In this document: positions 47,435 through 58,828 of the stretch, piece after piece
Numbering within the stretch: the stretch's first letter is position 1
Layout of the letters: every line of letters begins with the position of its first letter
NCBI RefSeq assembly: GCF_023278565.1
Contig: NC_064677.1
Coordinates: 1,550,001 to 1,614,000 of the forward strand
Direction of reading: 5' to 3'
Source of the DNA: Colletotrichum lupini
Lineage: Eukaryota; Ascomycota; Sordariomycetes; Glomerellales; Glomerellaceae
Length of the DNA stretch: 64,000 bases
Position numbers and translations under genes: made by a program
Notes under the pieces: model-generated
What the model saw: the letters and a program-made list of their open reading frames with translations, nothing else
The model's database searches: none
Told to the model about the DNA's origin: nothing

Positions 47435-49438
47435 GTTGAGGGCGCTTTGGGGGCCAGTGGTAAGGTCTATGGAGGTGATGGAAGGATGAAATACCCAGGT
47501 AAGCTTGACCCCTCATATCCACATGCACTGAGACTTGGTCAAGCTTCCCTTTTCAACGTCCCTTGGTTTTCCCCTCATCTTAGGTCGAGAGCTATGTCAT
47601 AGCGAGATTTGTGGGCCCTGCAAGTACAGATGACTTGCATGTTTCGGTGAAACATTCCCGCCTATCCGTACAATATAACGCTAAGTCTGGCACCTTCACA
47701 TCTACAATAGAAAGACACCTCGTTGTCTACAATGGGATCTATGTCCGTAACAACAAGTAAAGAGCTGTGAGTAGTCAAACTCAAAGATGACTAAGAAATC
47801 ACTCGACGAATCGTTATAATTCAAGACGCTGACTGGTACCAGCTTTCCCCAAAAGCTTAGCTCATTAAGCCACGAAGCACCAACAAACCCCGCCAAATAC
47901 CTGGCAGAGTTCCCCGCAAGATAAGCCGAGGCCCAGGTTCCAGAGCTACCTGTATTAGTTCAAGACATGCCAATCTTTTTAAGCCCATCCTTGCTGTTAA
48001 AAGTGTTCCTGCCGGTTAGCATCGGTATAAGTGATATCTTACCGAGTTGATGTATCTAGTTCAAGATTTCCACAGCTTCTATCCAACACCCCAGATCCGG
48101 GGCCATTGGGATGTTGCTGCTCGCTTTCTGCTCTAATTCTAGTCTGAACTCTGGTGTGTGGAGGTGCTTTTCAACTTCCTCGTCAAGCAAGTCGAGTTGA
48201 CTTACATGCTAGAAGCCTTCGCCCGTGAACTGCGATATGATCTTAATCTCGGGGCTTGAGCGAATCTTGAGGAAGCGATTACATCTTTTAGGAATGCAGC
48301 TCCGAGATGAAAGATGGGTTGTAACTTGTCGGTCTGGCTCTCCACCAACACGTGACATATTGGGCTACTTGGTAATCATCGAGAGGGTCTTTCGACATAC
48401 GCATGGATTGGCGCAGATCGATGAAACTAAGATGATGGTCAGTTTGCTCATCGAGCTGTAAAGAGAACAACAGTTTAACCAGAGGCTCAGGGCTGGCTGA
48501 AGCCTGTGGAGGAATCGAAAAGAGGTTTTTTTGTCGCCTTGTAGAAACTTCTAGATCGTAAGTTTAATTTTGAGCCTGCCGTCAAGGTTAATCAACTGCA
48601 TGTAAGGGCCAGCTTGTAGAACGTCAATCGTCTCTAAAGATTCGTCACGTCAAAGTCAGTTGACTGAGAAACAACGGAGAGAGGAATGAGTCGATTGACG
48701 GACTACTGTTGAAACACACGCTTCTCAGCACGAGAATGAAATGGAAAATCACTCCATCAAAGCCCTTTTTGCATCAACCGGAATCATCGAGCTTGAATGA
48801 ACGGGGCCCAACTCTTGAATAGAGTCTAGCATAACTCCCTTCATGTCGGACATGCTCAGAGCACGAGACAATGTGCGACGTAAGAAGCGAAGTTTGCAAT
48901 GGCACCGATTGAGTTGATGGTGAAAGCGAGACGAGTGTCATCGACGGATTTGATGTCGAAATCGGATTTTGCAACTACCATGACCAAGTGATTTGCAGGT
49001 TAAATGTGGCAACTAAGATCAGCATCCGAAAGAAAATGTAATCCATGTGAGTAATAGCGAGATCGAGTGTAAGACGAAGGGTCACTGCTAATTGTACATG
49101 AATCCTCCACGACGAAGCTTCGAGGCTTCGGCCATCTACGCCGTATTCCAATCACAAACAGGAATCTGGGTCTCTGTTACGGAGCAGTGTCTAAATCCGT
49201 GTCGATGGTCAGGTTCCTTAGCCCCTCTCGCGTTCCTGGAGGGCTCCTCACGCCTATCCCTGAGGAGCTTGAAGCTGACAGGCCAGGGCCCAGATGAGAT
49301 TCAGACAGCAAGCCTGCTGTGAGAACCTGTAAGCGAGCAAGACATCGGTGATCCCGTCTCTATTCACAAGGGCTATTTGCAGCGCAATATGGGGGTGGAT
49401 TAGTTTCATCAAGCGAAGGAGAGGTGCATTGGATGCTA
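47435..49438. other. intergenic region, no gene seen
   Basis: GC-balanced DNA between the decarboxylase promoter and the second pogo element. Short frames are present but none has domain-like content. Confidence 0.4.
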
Positions 49439-51308
49439 AGTCGACCCACCCCCTTTTGGCCACCCCCCCCTTTTGGCCACCCCATCAAAACATGGTATTA
49501 AAACATCGCTACTAACTATACTCAATTAATTAACTATTTTTTATTACTATAATAATATAGTTATTATTCTCCCTAGGTAATTCGACCCCTACGAGTCGAC
49601 TAGGACTAACTAGACGGTTACTAAAGTCCTCTTAAGCTCTCTATATATCCTAAATATTCGTAAACTTAGTATTTAAATTTATTAATATACTCTTCTTTTT
49701 CCGCAGCCTTAATTAGTTAACTTTAACTTTTAAAACTCGAATATAATACTAAGATATTACTAAATAATAGGCCTGCTCGCTAAATACTTTTTTTACTTTT
49801 TTAAATAGTAGTCGTTAAGTATTATAGTTTAGACTAAGCTTTATAAATAACTTTAACTAATTATAGAGCTCGCTAGCCTTCCTAAGTATTAACTAATTAA
49901 TAATAGACGCTGCTAATACCTAGTTAATAGCTTTTCTAATATTACTAGTTACTTACCTAGTATCTACGGTCTTTTTAGTTAGTATAACTAGGTTAGGTAG
50001 GACTATTAGATTAGTAAGTAGTCTAGCTATATTAGGGGGATATAGTCTAATTACTTTCTACTTACTTCGTATATTTAATAACGTTAGACTAGCTAAACGA
50101 GCTTTTTAATAGTAGCTTAAGAAGTACCGCTTTCTAACGATAATAAAATTATTTACTATATCCTCTTTATTAAGCTCCTTTTTATATTTAGACTTAATAG
50201 GTCTAAAAATAGCTATATCTAATAGCTAGAGGATATAAGAAGTATATAGTAATAAGAATAGTAAGTAGATATTATTTCTATAGTATTCTTATATAAATTC
50301 TATCGTTATATAACTCTTATAGCTATTTAGAACTAATAGTCGAGCCTTATTAAGTATACTAAGCCCCCTAAGGGGGGGGGTCTTAGTCTATAATAAGAAT
50401 ACTATTTTTAACTACTTAAGGGTAGTCTTATCGGTCGTCTAGCTATTATCTATTACTATAAACTCTTAACTAGTATAAGGGTTAAGTTTAAATAGAAACT
50501 ACTGCTATTATACCGACTTTCCCTTATATATAACTAGTAGTTTAATAGCTTAACTATTAGTAGAGATATACTTAATTATAAATACTTAAGTACGCGAACT
50601 AGGCTCTTTTTTATATATTATTATAGTCTCTACCTTACCTAAAACTAGGCTATTAAATCTCTTGCCCTCTAGGATACTAGTCTTATTTATATTATACCTA
50701 TTAGCCTATTTAATATTACTAATCTCTAGTATATTAAGTAATCTAAATTATAACTTAACTATATTAGTAATAGCTCTATTTAGATACTTCGAATTAATAA
50801 TACGACTTCTTTAGACCTTAATTAATAAGTTCCTCCTTAAGAAAGCGTCTATTTATCTCTTCTTAAGAGGATTTATATCCCCCTAGGATCTTAGAACTTA
50901 CTTAGCGAATTCTATAAGCTATTTATAAGTTAATATAATACTTAGATTATACTAAATATAAACTTATTAAGCTAGCTAATCTTTTTATTATAAAGGAAGC
51001 CTCTAGAGGTCTGCGAATATTATATCCCTCGTTTAGTAGCCTCTCCTACGGTTACGAAGAGTTAACCTTAGAACTCCGAACTTAATCGAGGCCCGATTAA
51101 CTAAGAGACCTCTTTTAATAGCCTTAAGAGCCCGAATAACTTTATTTTTAGTATACGAGATTATTATATATTAATAAATAAGCATATAAAAAAGAATTAC
51201 ATTTAGACGATTTTTGTAATTATTATGGTAGTTTGAAAATCGTGGGTAGGGTTTTAATACGGTGGCTGGGATGGAGAAATGGGGTGGCCAAAAGGGGGTG
51301 GGTCGACT
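49439..51308 (-). mobile_element. second Fot1/pogo-type transposon, 1870 bp, RIP-mutated
   Basis: It is flanked by TA at 49437-49438 and 51309-51310. The ends start AGTCGACCCACCCCCTTTTG on both sides. The left end has an additional copy of TTTTGGCCACCCC. The interior in reverse complement is clearly homologous to 33557-35443 (for example the region 49560-49620 against 35270-35330), so the transposase relic lies on the minus strand. The end sequences differ from the first copy (AGTCGACCC against AGTCAAAGC), indicating a related subfamily. Confidence 0.9.
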
Positions 51309-54157
51309 TACAGGACTTCGGACGCTTTTCCCGCGTAGGCCATGCCGGCATGCGGCACCGTGGGCAGGGGTCCCTGAGGAGAGAGCATGGTAACCATTAT
51401 GTTCACGAAAATGATGCTTGTCTATTGGCGAAGCGCATGAAGCAATATAGTACCTACACCACACGGATCGGAAGCACAATGACCTTGAGCTGCATTTCAA
51501 AATTTGTTTCTCACATCCCATGGCAATGAAACGACATACAGGAACTTTTGTGGCACACAACATTTCTCAAAACACAACCGCACCGTTTCTGGCGCCTCGA
51601 GAGGACGGTGCGTTTTCTCGATTATGTTTTTTCGTTCATTTCGGTAGACGTATATCGCAATCTTCAGAAAAGTCAGACGGCAACCAAAAAAGGTCCACGT
51701 CGATGTGGTTAGAAAACCTTGAGGAGACTTTGTCTCTGAAGTCTGATAACACATTCGGGACAGATGAGACGTGATGATCGCAACGTCCATTAACAACACA
51801 AAATTGATTGTGCCCCAATGAACGAGTCAAGTTGTGCCCTGGGCGTTGGCAGTCCTTCAGCTTTATTCCCTGATACCTGTGCCGAACCATAGTTTCTTCT
51901 GCCTACCCCGTGTCTATCCCTATCTCACGACTGGGCAGCGGGCTGCATGCAGTCTGTGAAACTTCTTCTCGGCCGAACATTGCCTTCACGAGAAATGATC
52001 GCCCATATCATGCGCGAATTTAGATAAACGGCTTGATTGTTTTGCGTTGGTCGATTTGGATTGGTGATCGACACACTGTGCTGCTTAAGCTTGGATATTT
52101 TTGGAGACGCTTTTAGTGCAGTCATGGATGATGGATCATCTACATACACTAATCATGACCATGTCCTGGAGGGACTGGTAGATCACCAGCGGGAACAGAA
52201 GAAAAAAAACCATCGGACGAATGCAACGCCGTCTAGATTCGATATACACAATCTTCGGTCATACCCATGCCGTTGTGCCGTTCTAGAATAGTCTCCAATA
52301 TTCTCTACATGGCTCGAATGCTTCGCTGGTGAGGTTTTCGGGGCTTAGGGGGTGGAAAAGAAATAAAAATACGCATCCAGGTTGGAATAACTGGGTATAT
52401 GCGGGATAAGGGTGGGAACAACGTCTCCATATCTCGTCCCAACTTGAAAGCTTCTGGGGCAGCAGATCGTCCGAACACGGCCCTTGAGCCATTTCGATGG
52501 ATTTCCCATCAGGCCATTGCAGTGACCCATGAATCGGGCTAGAAGGCCTCTTGAGTCTCCAGCAGCCTGTATGGCACCCGACAGGGTTGACTTGTACCAA
52601 CTCACCGAGAATGTCTCGCTAACGGACAAGCTCGTTGTTGTCTCTGTCAATGTTTTCGCCCGACGCTATGGAAAGAATCCCAATGACGATGGACCGTGTT
52701 TTTCTCCTGGCAAGCGCACGAGTCACTGCGAATTCGCCCCCCGAGCTAAGCGTGCCAAGCGCTTGACGCAGCAGCTGCTGGAAGAAGCTGTGGAATATTC
52801 TCCGGAAAAGCACACCTAGCACCCAAAGAGATTTTAGCGGATCGACCTGGCTTTGCCAGCCCTTGACTCGGCTATTAATAGGTTAAGGTTCATCGGCGTT
52901 ATCGAGAGCGACGCTGGGCTGGCGTCAGTTTCACTTTGATGGACCCTTGACTGGGAGCAAGTGACTGACTTTTTAGCGTCCTTGACTCTTTTTTTTTTTT
53001 TTCTTGTGTCGCCTCTCTCTCTCTTCTCTGGTCGCCTTGTTGGCCGTTTCGTTTATGTAAAATGTGTTGATCGGTCGGGAAACGGGTTACCTCTCGCTTC
53101 CCTAGCCCCGGAGGCTCTGCCTTGAGCAAGAGTTACATGCTACGTTACGGCGCTTGGCCCATACCGTTTAGGCGTTTGCCTCCCGGGGAGTTAGACTCTT
53201 CGCAGCTCCTCAGCCATGTCGCCATGAGGAAAGCCAAGACGAGTCCCAAAGAGACGGCTCCTGTCTAAAATGCCTAAAATGTCTGAAAATAGGGGACGTG
53301 GGGCAGCCGGTCGTTTGTTTGTGACATCACTGCCCACCTCTGCCCTATGTTAAGGCACCAGGTGGTATGTGCTGGTCACAGCATAACACGACAGATATTG
53401 GTCTGGCAACTCTGGGTGGCTGGGGGGCGCAGCTTTGTGGTTGAGTTTGTGTGCGATTCAGCAGGACCAGCCACCGCCAGCCTCTCGCTCTCAGCTCTGC
53501 CTCTTTTCTTCTCTCTTCTTTTTTCCCCATCTTTCTGTTATTGTGTCGAATAGGGACCACCGGTTCATCCATCATCCATGACAATGGCTGTGCTAAATAG
53601 AGAACCGAACCAATCGGCATCCTCACCTTCTCCTTGGCCGGCTCCGTCCTCCCGAGGCCGCCGGTTGTGGCGCTTTCAACTTCTCCATCCACACACACAC
53701 TTTGTTAGTAAACGTGCAGAGACCGAGGTGTGAAGGTCAACCAAAATCTCGGGGTAGAAGCAACGGGTTTCGCGGGCGGCGCAGACGGCAGCGCTAGGAG
53801 GCGGGATGCCGCATCGCCAAGTCTCTCCGAGGGTACCATGCCATGTCACTCACCCTCGCCTCCCCTTGCGAGGCGGCTCCTCTCGTATTTGTCCGCGACT
53901 CCACTGCGAACCACAGGAGGCAGGGCTCATGATGTCAATCAGGCTCCGCAGGTATCCCTGGCCGGCATTACGAGAAGATCTTCGCCCCGGCAGTGCACAC
54001 ACTCAACTTTGGGCACTGGTTGGACTGGCGCAACCAACGCGACCTCGCTTTCTGCACCCCGTGATTACGAGATGATCATCGAAACGGGGTCCCCTGGACT
54101 CCTAGAGCTTTCTGGTGGCACCGCAGCAACCAGCGTTCTGTGATGGTCAACCCGAGA
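51309..54157. other. long gene-poor GC-rich stretch
   Basis: About 2.8 kb without a recognisable gene. It includes a T-run and CT-rich tracts near 52990-53040 and 53490-53535, typical of fungal promoters. Short frames occur on both strands but lack protein-family features. Confidence 0.35.
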
Positions 54158-54163
54158 TATAAG
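54158..54163 (+). promoter_or_regulatory. TATA-like element of phiA
   Basis: TATAAG lies 143 bp before the phiA start codon, followed by a CA- and CT-rich leader typical of highly expressed fungal genes. The assignment rests on position and sequence only. Confidence 0.35.
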
Positions 54164-54305
54164 ACGAGCGACGGATCCCCTCCTCAGGAAACTTTTAGAA
54201 CACTCATCTCACCACACTCAACAACCAGCAATCTTAATCACAAAGTAATCATCCGACCACATCAGTCTTTACACCCACAGTCACTTCAAACACACAACCA
54301 TCAAA

Positions 54306-54926
54306 ATGCAGTTCACCAACGCCCTCGCCGTTGCGGCTTCCCTCATCACCGCCGTCTCCGGCGCCGCGGTTCCCCAGCTCATCACCCGCCAGAACAACGG
54401 CACCACAAACGGCACCGCCCCCGGCCTGCCCGTAGACGCAAAGTTCCAGCTCATGGCCCTCCGCTCCGCCAGCGAGGTGCACTTCTCGACCTTCCAGGCC
54501 GCCAAGAGCTCCATCTTCCTCCAGCTCCCCAACCAGAACGCTACCTGCGACAGCACCGAGGATGACGACTCGGCCACCTTCTACCTGAACCAGGACGACG
54601 GCGGCCTCTACCTCTACGCCGCCTCCGCCACCCCGCAGCAGCTCTACGCCGACCGCTCCGGCATGGGTCAGGGTAAGCTCGGCTACACCACCGGCGCCCA
54701 GCCCGCGCCCCGCAACGGCGAGCGCACCGGCTGGAAGGTTGACCAGTATGGCGGCCTTACCCTCGACGGCGCCAGCTTCCTGGCCTGCCCCAACAGCATC
54801 GAGGACAGCTGGTCCGTCTGGATCTCTTCCGGTGTCGCCAACCCTGCCGGCAACACTGACTGCCTTGGCATTGCTGTCCGCGCCGTCCAGATCACCGACC
54901 CCAACAGCTGCAGTTACACTTCCTAA
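54306..54926 (+). CDS. phiA: cell-wall protein PhiA (206 aa, secreted)
   Basis: A single exon encodes 206 residues. A signal peptide covers residues 1-19 (hydrophobic core LAVAASLITAVSG). The mature protein starts after a short pro-region and contains the PhiA-specific stretch DRSGMGQGKLGYTTGAQPAP, then ERTGW, ACPNSIEDSWSVW and GVANPAGNTDCLG, which I recognise from Aspergillus PhiA. Cysteines near residues 81, 161, 185 and 203 probably form disulfides. Codon usage is strongly biased to C-ending codons, suggesting high expression. In Aspergillus nidulans PhiA is a conidiophore and phialide cell-wall protein; the same role is inferred here. Confidence 0.93.
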   Translation: MQFTNALAVAASLITAVSGAAVPQLITRQNNGTTNGTAPGLPVDAKFQLMALRSASEVHFSTFQAAKSSIFLQLPNQNATCDSTEDDDSATFYLNQDDGGLYLYAASATPQQLYADRSGMGQGKLGYTTGAQPAPRNGERTGWKVDQYGGLTLDGASFLACPNSIEDSWSVWISSGVANPAGNTDCLGIAVRAVQITDPNSCSYTS

Positions 54927-55527
54927 GCGGTTGATTGGTCTGTTTGATTTCTTCCCCTTTCACACATTTCTCATCAAATTGGCATCGGTATAAAGGCATT
55001 GGGACTACCCGGGTATATCCATAGAATGGCGAACACTTGCATTTGTGGCATAGCAATGTCATCACGGTCACTCCGTTGTTGGCACCTGTATATTGTACTG
55101 CAGAAGGATTTGCCTTCTGTGAACATGAATTAATATGTCATTTTCAACTTTACTACTCTATCTTCCCGGTGACTTATCGTGATCTTGAAACATTGTTCTC
55201 TTGAAGGATATTCGGCACTCACCAAATAATACGCCTACTGTACGACGATAAGATGAGAAAGAAAGAATTGGTGACTTCGCAACCACGAGCAACCCGCGGC
55301 TGGCTTGGCCGTCAGGCTTGCCAGAGTGGCTAGATTGTCCTGCTTCGGATGATTCTCACAAGCGGACCATGATCAAATTGTGAATCCAGTCGGAATCCAG
55401 TTTTGTGTGTCTGCTTTCTTTTCTCCCTTCGCATTGCGACCATGTCGAAAACGTCCATGCTATTGGTACGTGATTATCAGTCATTAGGATTATTATCGTA
55501 TGCTTCTACACTGCTTCACGTCCGCTG
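54927..55527. other. convergent intergenic region, no gene seen
   Basis: It lies between the 3' ends of phiA and the acetolactate decarboxylase gene and should contain both polyadenylation regions. No other feature was recognised. Confidence 0.4.
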
Positions 55528-56253
55528 CTAGCCCTCCACGGCAGCGATACCCTCCTTATCGCCCTCCAGTGCGGCCTTGTTGAACTCTGGATCATTCGTC
55601 GGCAGCTCAACGTGCCACTTTGAAATCTGCGCGGCACCAATCTCGACTTCGCCGTCCGTGCCAAAAGACAGGATGTGTCCGCCCTGAGTCCGGTCCTCAG
55701 TGATGAAGTGAAGATGATCGCCGGCTACACTGATGCCCATGGTATACTCTGGTGATCTGAAGCCGACAACAGTACCCCGCACCGGCTCCTCAAAGGTGTG
55801 CGACGCCTGATGCTTGCCGACCTCAATTAGGCTCTCGCCGGGTTTACTCTGGCCGCCGGCAGTCCGCACCGTAATACCCTTGAAGACACCCTCGATCCTG
55901 ATGGCGAGGAAGAAGTTTTTCGAGTCGGGGAAGTCCTGTGAGAGGTGCTCAAAGAGCTCCTTCTTGTTGTTGAACGCGGCCTTGATGGTGGCTGTGGGCT
56001 GGAAGCGGGTGACCATGGCGAAGGGGGCGACAGCATCGGAGGCCGGGCTCGTGTCGATTGGGGTCACGGTGTTATCTGACTTCATTTGATAGAGCTTTCC
56101 GTCGAGGATGATCATCTCGCCGACCATGTAGCGAAATGTTCCCAGGCCTTGGTCTCCGTGGGAGATAAGTTCTGATACCGGTAGGCCCTTGGAGGCGACG
56201 CCGTCCATCAGAGCCGAGATGATGGAGTACTGGAATATTTCATTGACCGCCAT
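55528..56253 (-). CDS. alsD: alpha-acetolactate decarboxylase (241 aa)
   Basis: An intronless frame of 241 codons starts at 56253, the usual length of bacterial AlsD/BudA. Recognisable family features are FQYSIISALMDGV near the N terminus, HGDQGLGTF, VGEMIILDGKLYQ with Glu46, and the zinc-binding segment GDHLHFITEDRTQGGHIL with histidines 180, 182 and 193. The enzyme decarboxylates (S)-2-acetolactate to (R)-acetoin. There is no signal or mitochondrial targeting peptide, so it is probably cytosolic. It is divergent from an acetolactate synthase of the catabolic type, giving a two-gene acetoin pathway. The family is bacterial in origin and patchy in fungi, so horizontal acquisition is likely but not shown here. 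Confidence 0.93.
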   Translation of the reverse strand: MAVNEIFQYSIISALMDGVASKGLPVSELISHGDQGLGTFRYMVGEMIILDGKLYQMKSDNTVTPIDTSPASDAVAPFAMVTRFQPTATIKAAFNNKKELFEHLSQDFPDSKNFFLAIRIEGVFKGITVRTAGGQSKPGESLIEVGKHQASHTFEEPVRGTVVGFRSPEYTMGISVAGDHLHFITEDRTQGGHILSFGTDGEVEIGAAQISKWHVELPTNDPEFNKAALEGDKEGIAAVEG

Positions 56254-57142
56254 GGTGTCTGATATGGTTTACCGGTGTTCTCGTTGTTGCTGAGCGTGAA
56301 ATCGAGTTCTTAGGGTATCGGAAGTAGGACTGAAATAAGCTGCAGTTGCCAAATGAGAAGGGGTGGTTACGGAAAGTGAGACGATGAATGAATGAGGTGG
56401 TGGTGAGTGAAGGTTTGGGGTTCCCTTGAGTTTGGCCACGAAAGCGGCCCGCTATTGCTGACTGCTTACTGCAGAGCAGAAGGAGCACACCTGCCCACGC
56501 GCCTGCCCTCCGTCCACCGGATCGGAGGCGTCGGGAGGCTACGGAAGGCGGCTCCGGGACAAGCGCAGGCGGGACCTTCCTGAGTTTCAGCGAACGGAAG
56601 CTGCGAATGTGTGGCTCTTTCCTGGGTTTAATGGTTGAGTCATCAAGGTCCATCACAGTGAAGTGGGAATTGGAAGGCGCCGCTTTGGGTCCCACTGCTC
56701 CGAGGAGGGCGCTGACGTCAGTCGCACTGCATCACCGGCCACATCGCCGCCTCGCTCTTTCGGTCTTTGAACTTTGGTGCCTCTTGCTCCTCAACAACTC
56801 AGATCTCACCGATTGACGGCCAAGCGCTAGGGAACTTTGCGGCATTACAATATCCACCTTTGCTCTCTCCATCTCCGCCTCTCGCCGATATCGTGATCGC
56901 GAACGTGAAGCTGAAGTTCCTGCTTTTGCTCATGACCACTTGATCTTTTCTCATTCTTGCAGGGCCCTTTGCAATTGACGCAAACAGGCTCCCTTATACC
57001 CTCAGCATTCCTTGCCCAGCTAAACCCGACAGGATCAGACACACCTAATGCTTCACTTCTATTCATCCTAATCAGGAGTGAATCAGAATCGTGCTCTCTG
57101 CATTGACTCGATACCACGCTCAAATACGCTCACGATCATCCA
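56254..57142. promoter_or_regulatory. bidirectional promoter of the acetoin gene pair (889 bp)
   Basis: The start codons of the decarboxylase and the synthase face away from each other across 889 bp with no other gene. The region contains a perfect CRE palindrome (56713-56720) and a GCCAAG at 56819-56824 that matches the PacC pH-regulator consensus GCCARG. Shared control is inferred from the arrangement. Confidence 0.55.
56713..56720. promoter_or_regulatory. CRE palindrome TGACGTCA
   Basis: The full 8-bp ATF/CREB bZIP site lies near the middle of the divergent promoter, 460 bp from one start codon and 423 bp from the other. Binding is not demonstrated. Confidence 0.5.
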
Positions 57143-58828
57143 ATGTCTTCAGAAACAGTAGATGTCGTGATCGACTCTCTTGTCGCCGCCGGCGTCAAAC
57201 ACATCTTTGGTGTTCCGGGCGCCAAGATCGATAGCGTATTCAATGCCCTAATTGACCGCCCCGAGATCCAGCTGGTCGTCTGCCGTCATGAGCAGAATGC
57301 CGCTTTCATCGCCGGAGCGATCGGCAGGATCACAGGCCGACCCAGTGTGTGCATTGCCACCTCCGGCCCGGGAACTAGCAACCTTGTCACCGGCCTCGTG
57401 ACCGCCAACGATGAGGGTGCACCCGTTGTTGCCATTGTCGGCGATGTCAAACGGGTGCAGGCTGCGAAGAAGACACATCAGAGCTTGAGGGGCGTTCAAC
57501 TACTCGAGCCCGTCACCAAAAAGACCACTGGCGCCGTGCATCCCGATCAGATCTCGGAGATTATGCTCGATGCCTTCAGAACCGCCACGGCGTACCCGCA
57601 GGGTGCAACAGCTATCAGCCTACCAATCGATATCATGACAGTCGGAACCAAGACGTCTATCCCTGCGCTGCCCCCAAGCGCCTTCACGCCGCCTCAGTAT
57701 GGCACGTCACCGTCAGCGTCACTGAGCAGGGCGGCAGCCATGATCCAAAATGCAAAGTTCCCAGTCCTGTTCCTAGGGTCCAGGGCAGCAACACCAAATG
57801 CCGTCGAAGCTGTCCACGGTTTCCTCCGCAAGCACCCCATCCCCGTCGTCGAAACCTTCCAGGCCGCGGGTTCCATCAGCCAGGAGCTCGCTCATCTCTT
57901 CTACGGCCGCATCGGCCTCTTCCGCAACCAACCCGGCGATAAGCTATTGTCCCAGGCTGATCTCGTCATCGTTGCGGGTTACGATCAATCCGAATATGAC
58001 GCCGACGCCTGGCACAAGAGCCAAAATCTTGAGATCTTGCACCTGGATTGGATTCCCGCCGACTACGGCGCCTTCTATAACCCAAAACTCGAACTGGTGG
58101 GCGCCATCGCCGCCAATGTCAAGGCGCTGGGCGACATCCTGGCAAACGTCTCCCGCCCGCAGGAATCCGAGATAGCAAAGTCCATTTTCACAGAATTCCA
58201 CGCTTGGGAACAGAGCCCCCAGGCTCTGGGCCAGACCGACGACGGTCCTGTGCACCCTCTCTACTTCATTAAGCTCATGCAGGGTCTGTTGCCCTCATTG
58301 ACGACTTTGACATCGGACGTCGGCAGCATGTACATCTGGCTGTCGCGCTTCTACTTCGCATACAGCCCCAAGTCTTTCCTCGTCTCCAACGTTCAGCAAA
58401 CTCTCGGCGTGGCTCTCCCATGGGCCATTGGCGCCTCTCTAGCCCAGGAGCCGCCTTGCTCCAGAAAGGTCGTAAGCATCAGTGGCGATGGCGGCTTCCT
58501 CTACAGCGGACAGGAGCTAGTAACTGCCGTGAAGCAGGGGTGCAACATCACGCACTTCATCTGGAACGATGGAAAGTATAACATGGTGGAGTTTCAGGAA
58601 GTCGACAAGTACGGCCGCAGTTCAGGCGTCGACTTGGGCGGGGTCGACTTTGTCAAGTATGCCGAGGCATTTGGTGCTAAGGGATTGCGCGTCAGTCGTT
58701 CGTCGGAACTGGAAGCCGTCATGAAGGAGGCTTTGAGTTATCAGGGAGTCTGCATCGTCGACGTTGAGATTGACTACTCCCACAACCACGAGCTTATGAA
58801 AAATGTCATCCAGGACAATATTAGTTAG
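57143..58828 (+). CDS. alsS: catabolic-type acetolactate synthase (561 aa)
   Basis: An intronless frame of 561 codons. The N terminus starts directly with the Pyr domain (HIFGVPGAKIDSVF) and has no mitochondrial presequence, unlike the anabolic fungal Ilv2. The ThDP-activating Glu50 is in CRHEQNAAFIAGAIGR, followed by SGPGTSNLVTGL. The PP domain has QTLGVALPWAIGASL and the ThDP/Mg motif SGDGGFLYSGQEL at 447-459, closing with WNDGKYNMVEFQ at 474-485. These sequences match bacterial AlsS/BudB, which form acetolactate from two pyruvates and feed acetoin synthesis. The divergent neighbour decarboxylates that product. Placement in the AlsS branch is by motif recognition. Other ThDP enzymes such as oxalyl-CoA decarboxylase fit less well. 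Confidence 0.92.
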   Translation: MSSETVDVVIDSLVAAGVKHIFGVPGAKIDSVFNALIDRPEIQLVVCRHEQNAAFIAGAIGRITGRPSVCIATSGPGTSNLVTGLVTANDEGAPVVAIVGDVKRVQAAKKTHQSLRGVQLLEPVTKKTTGAVHPDQISEIMLDAFRTATAYPQGATAISLPIDIMTVGTKTSIPALPPSAFTPPQYGTSPSASLSRAAAMIQNAKFPVLFLGSRAATPNAVEAVHGFLRKHPIPVVETFQAAGSISQELAHLFYGRIGLFRNQPGDKLLSQADLVIVAGYDQSEYDADAWHKSQNLEILHLDWIPADYGAFYNPKLELVGAIAANVKALGDILANVSRPQESEIAKSIFTEFHAWEQSPQALGQTDDGPVHPLYFIKLMQGLLPSLTTLTSDVGSMYIWLSRFYFAYSPKSFLVSNVQQTLGVALPWAIGASLAQEPPCSRKVVSISGDGGFLYSGQELVTAVKQGCNITHFIWNDGKYNMVEFQEVDKYGRSSGVDLGGVDFVKYAEAFGAKGLRVSRSSELEAVMKEALSYQGVCIVDVEIDYSHNHELMKNVIQDNIS

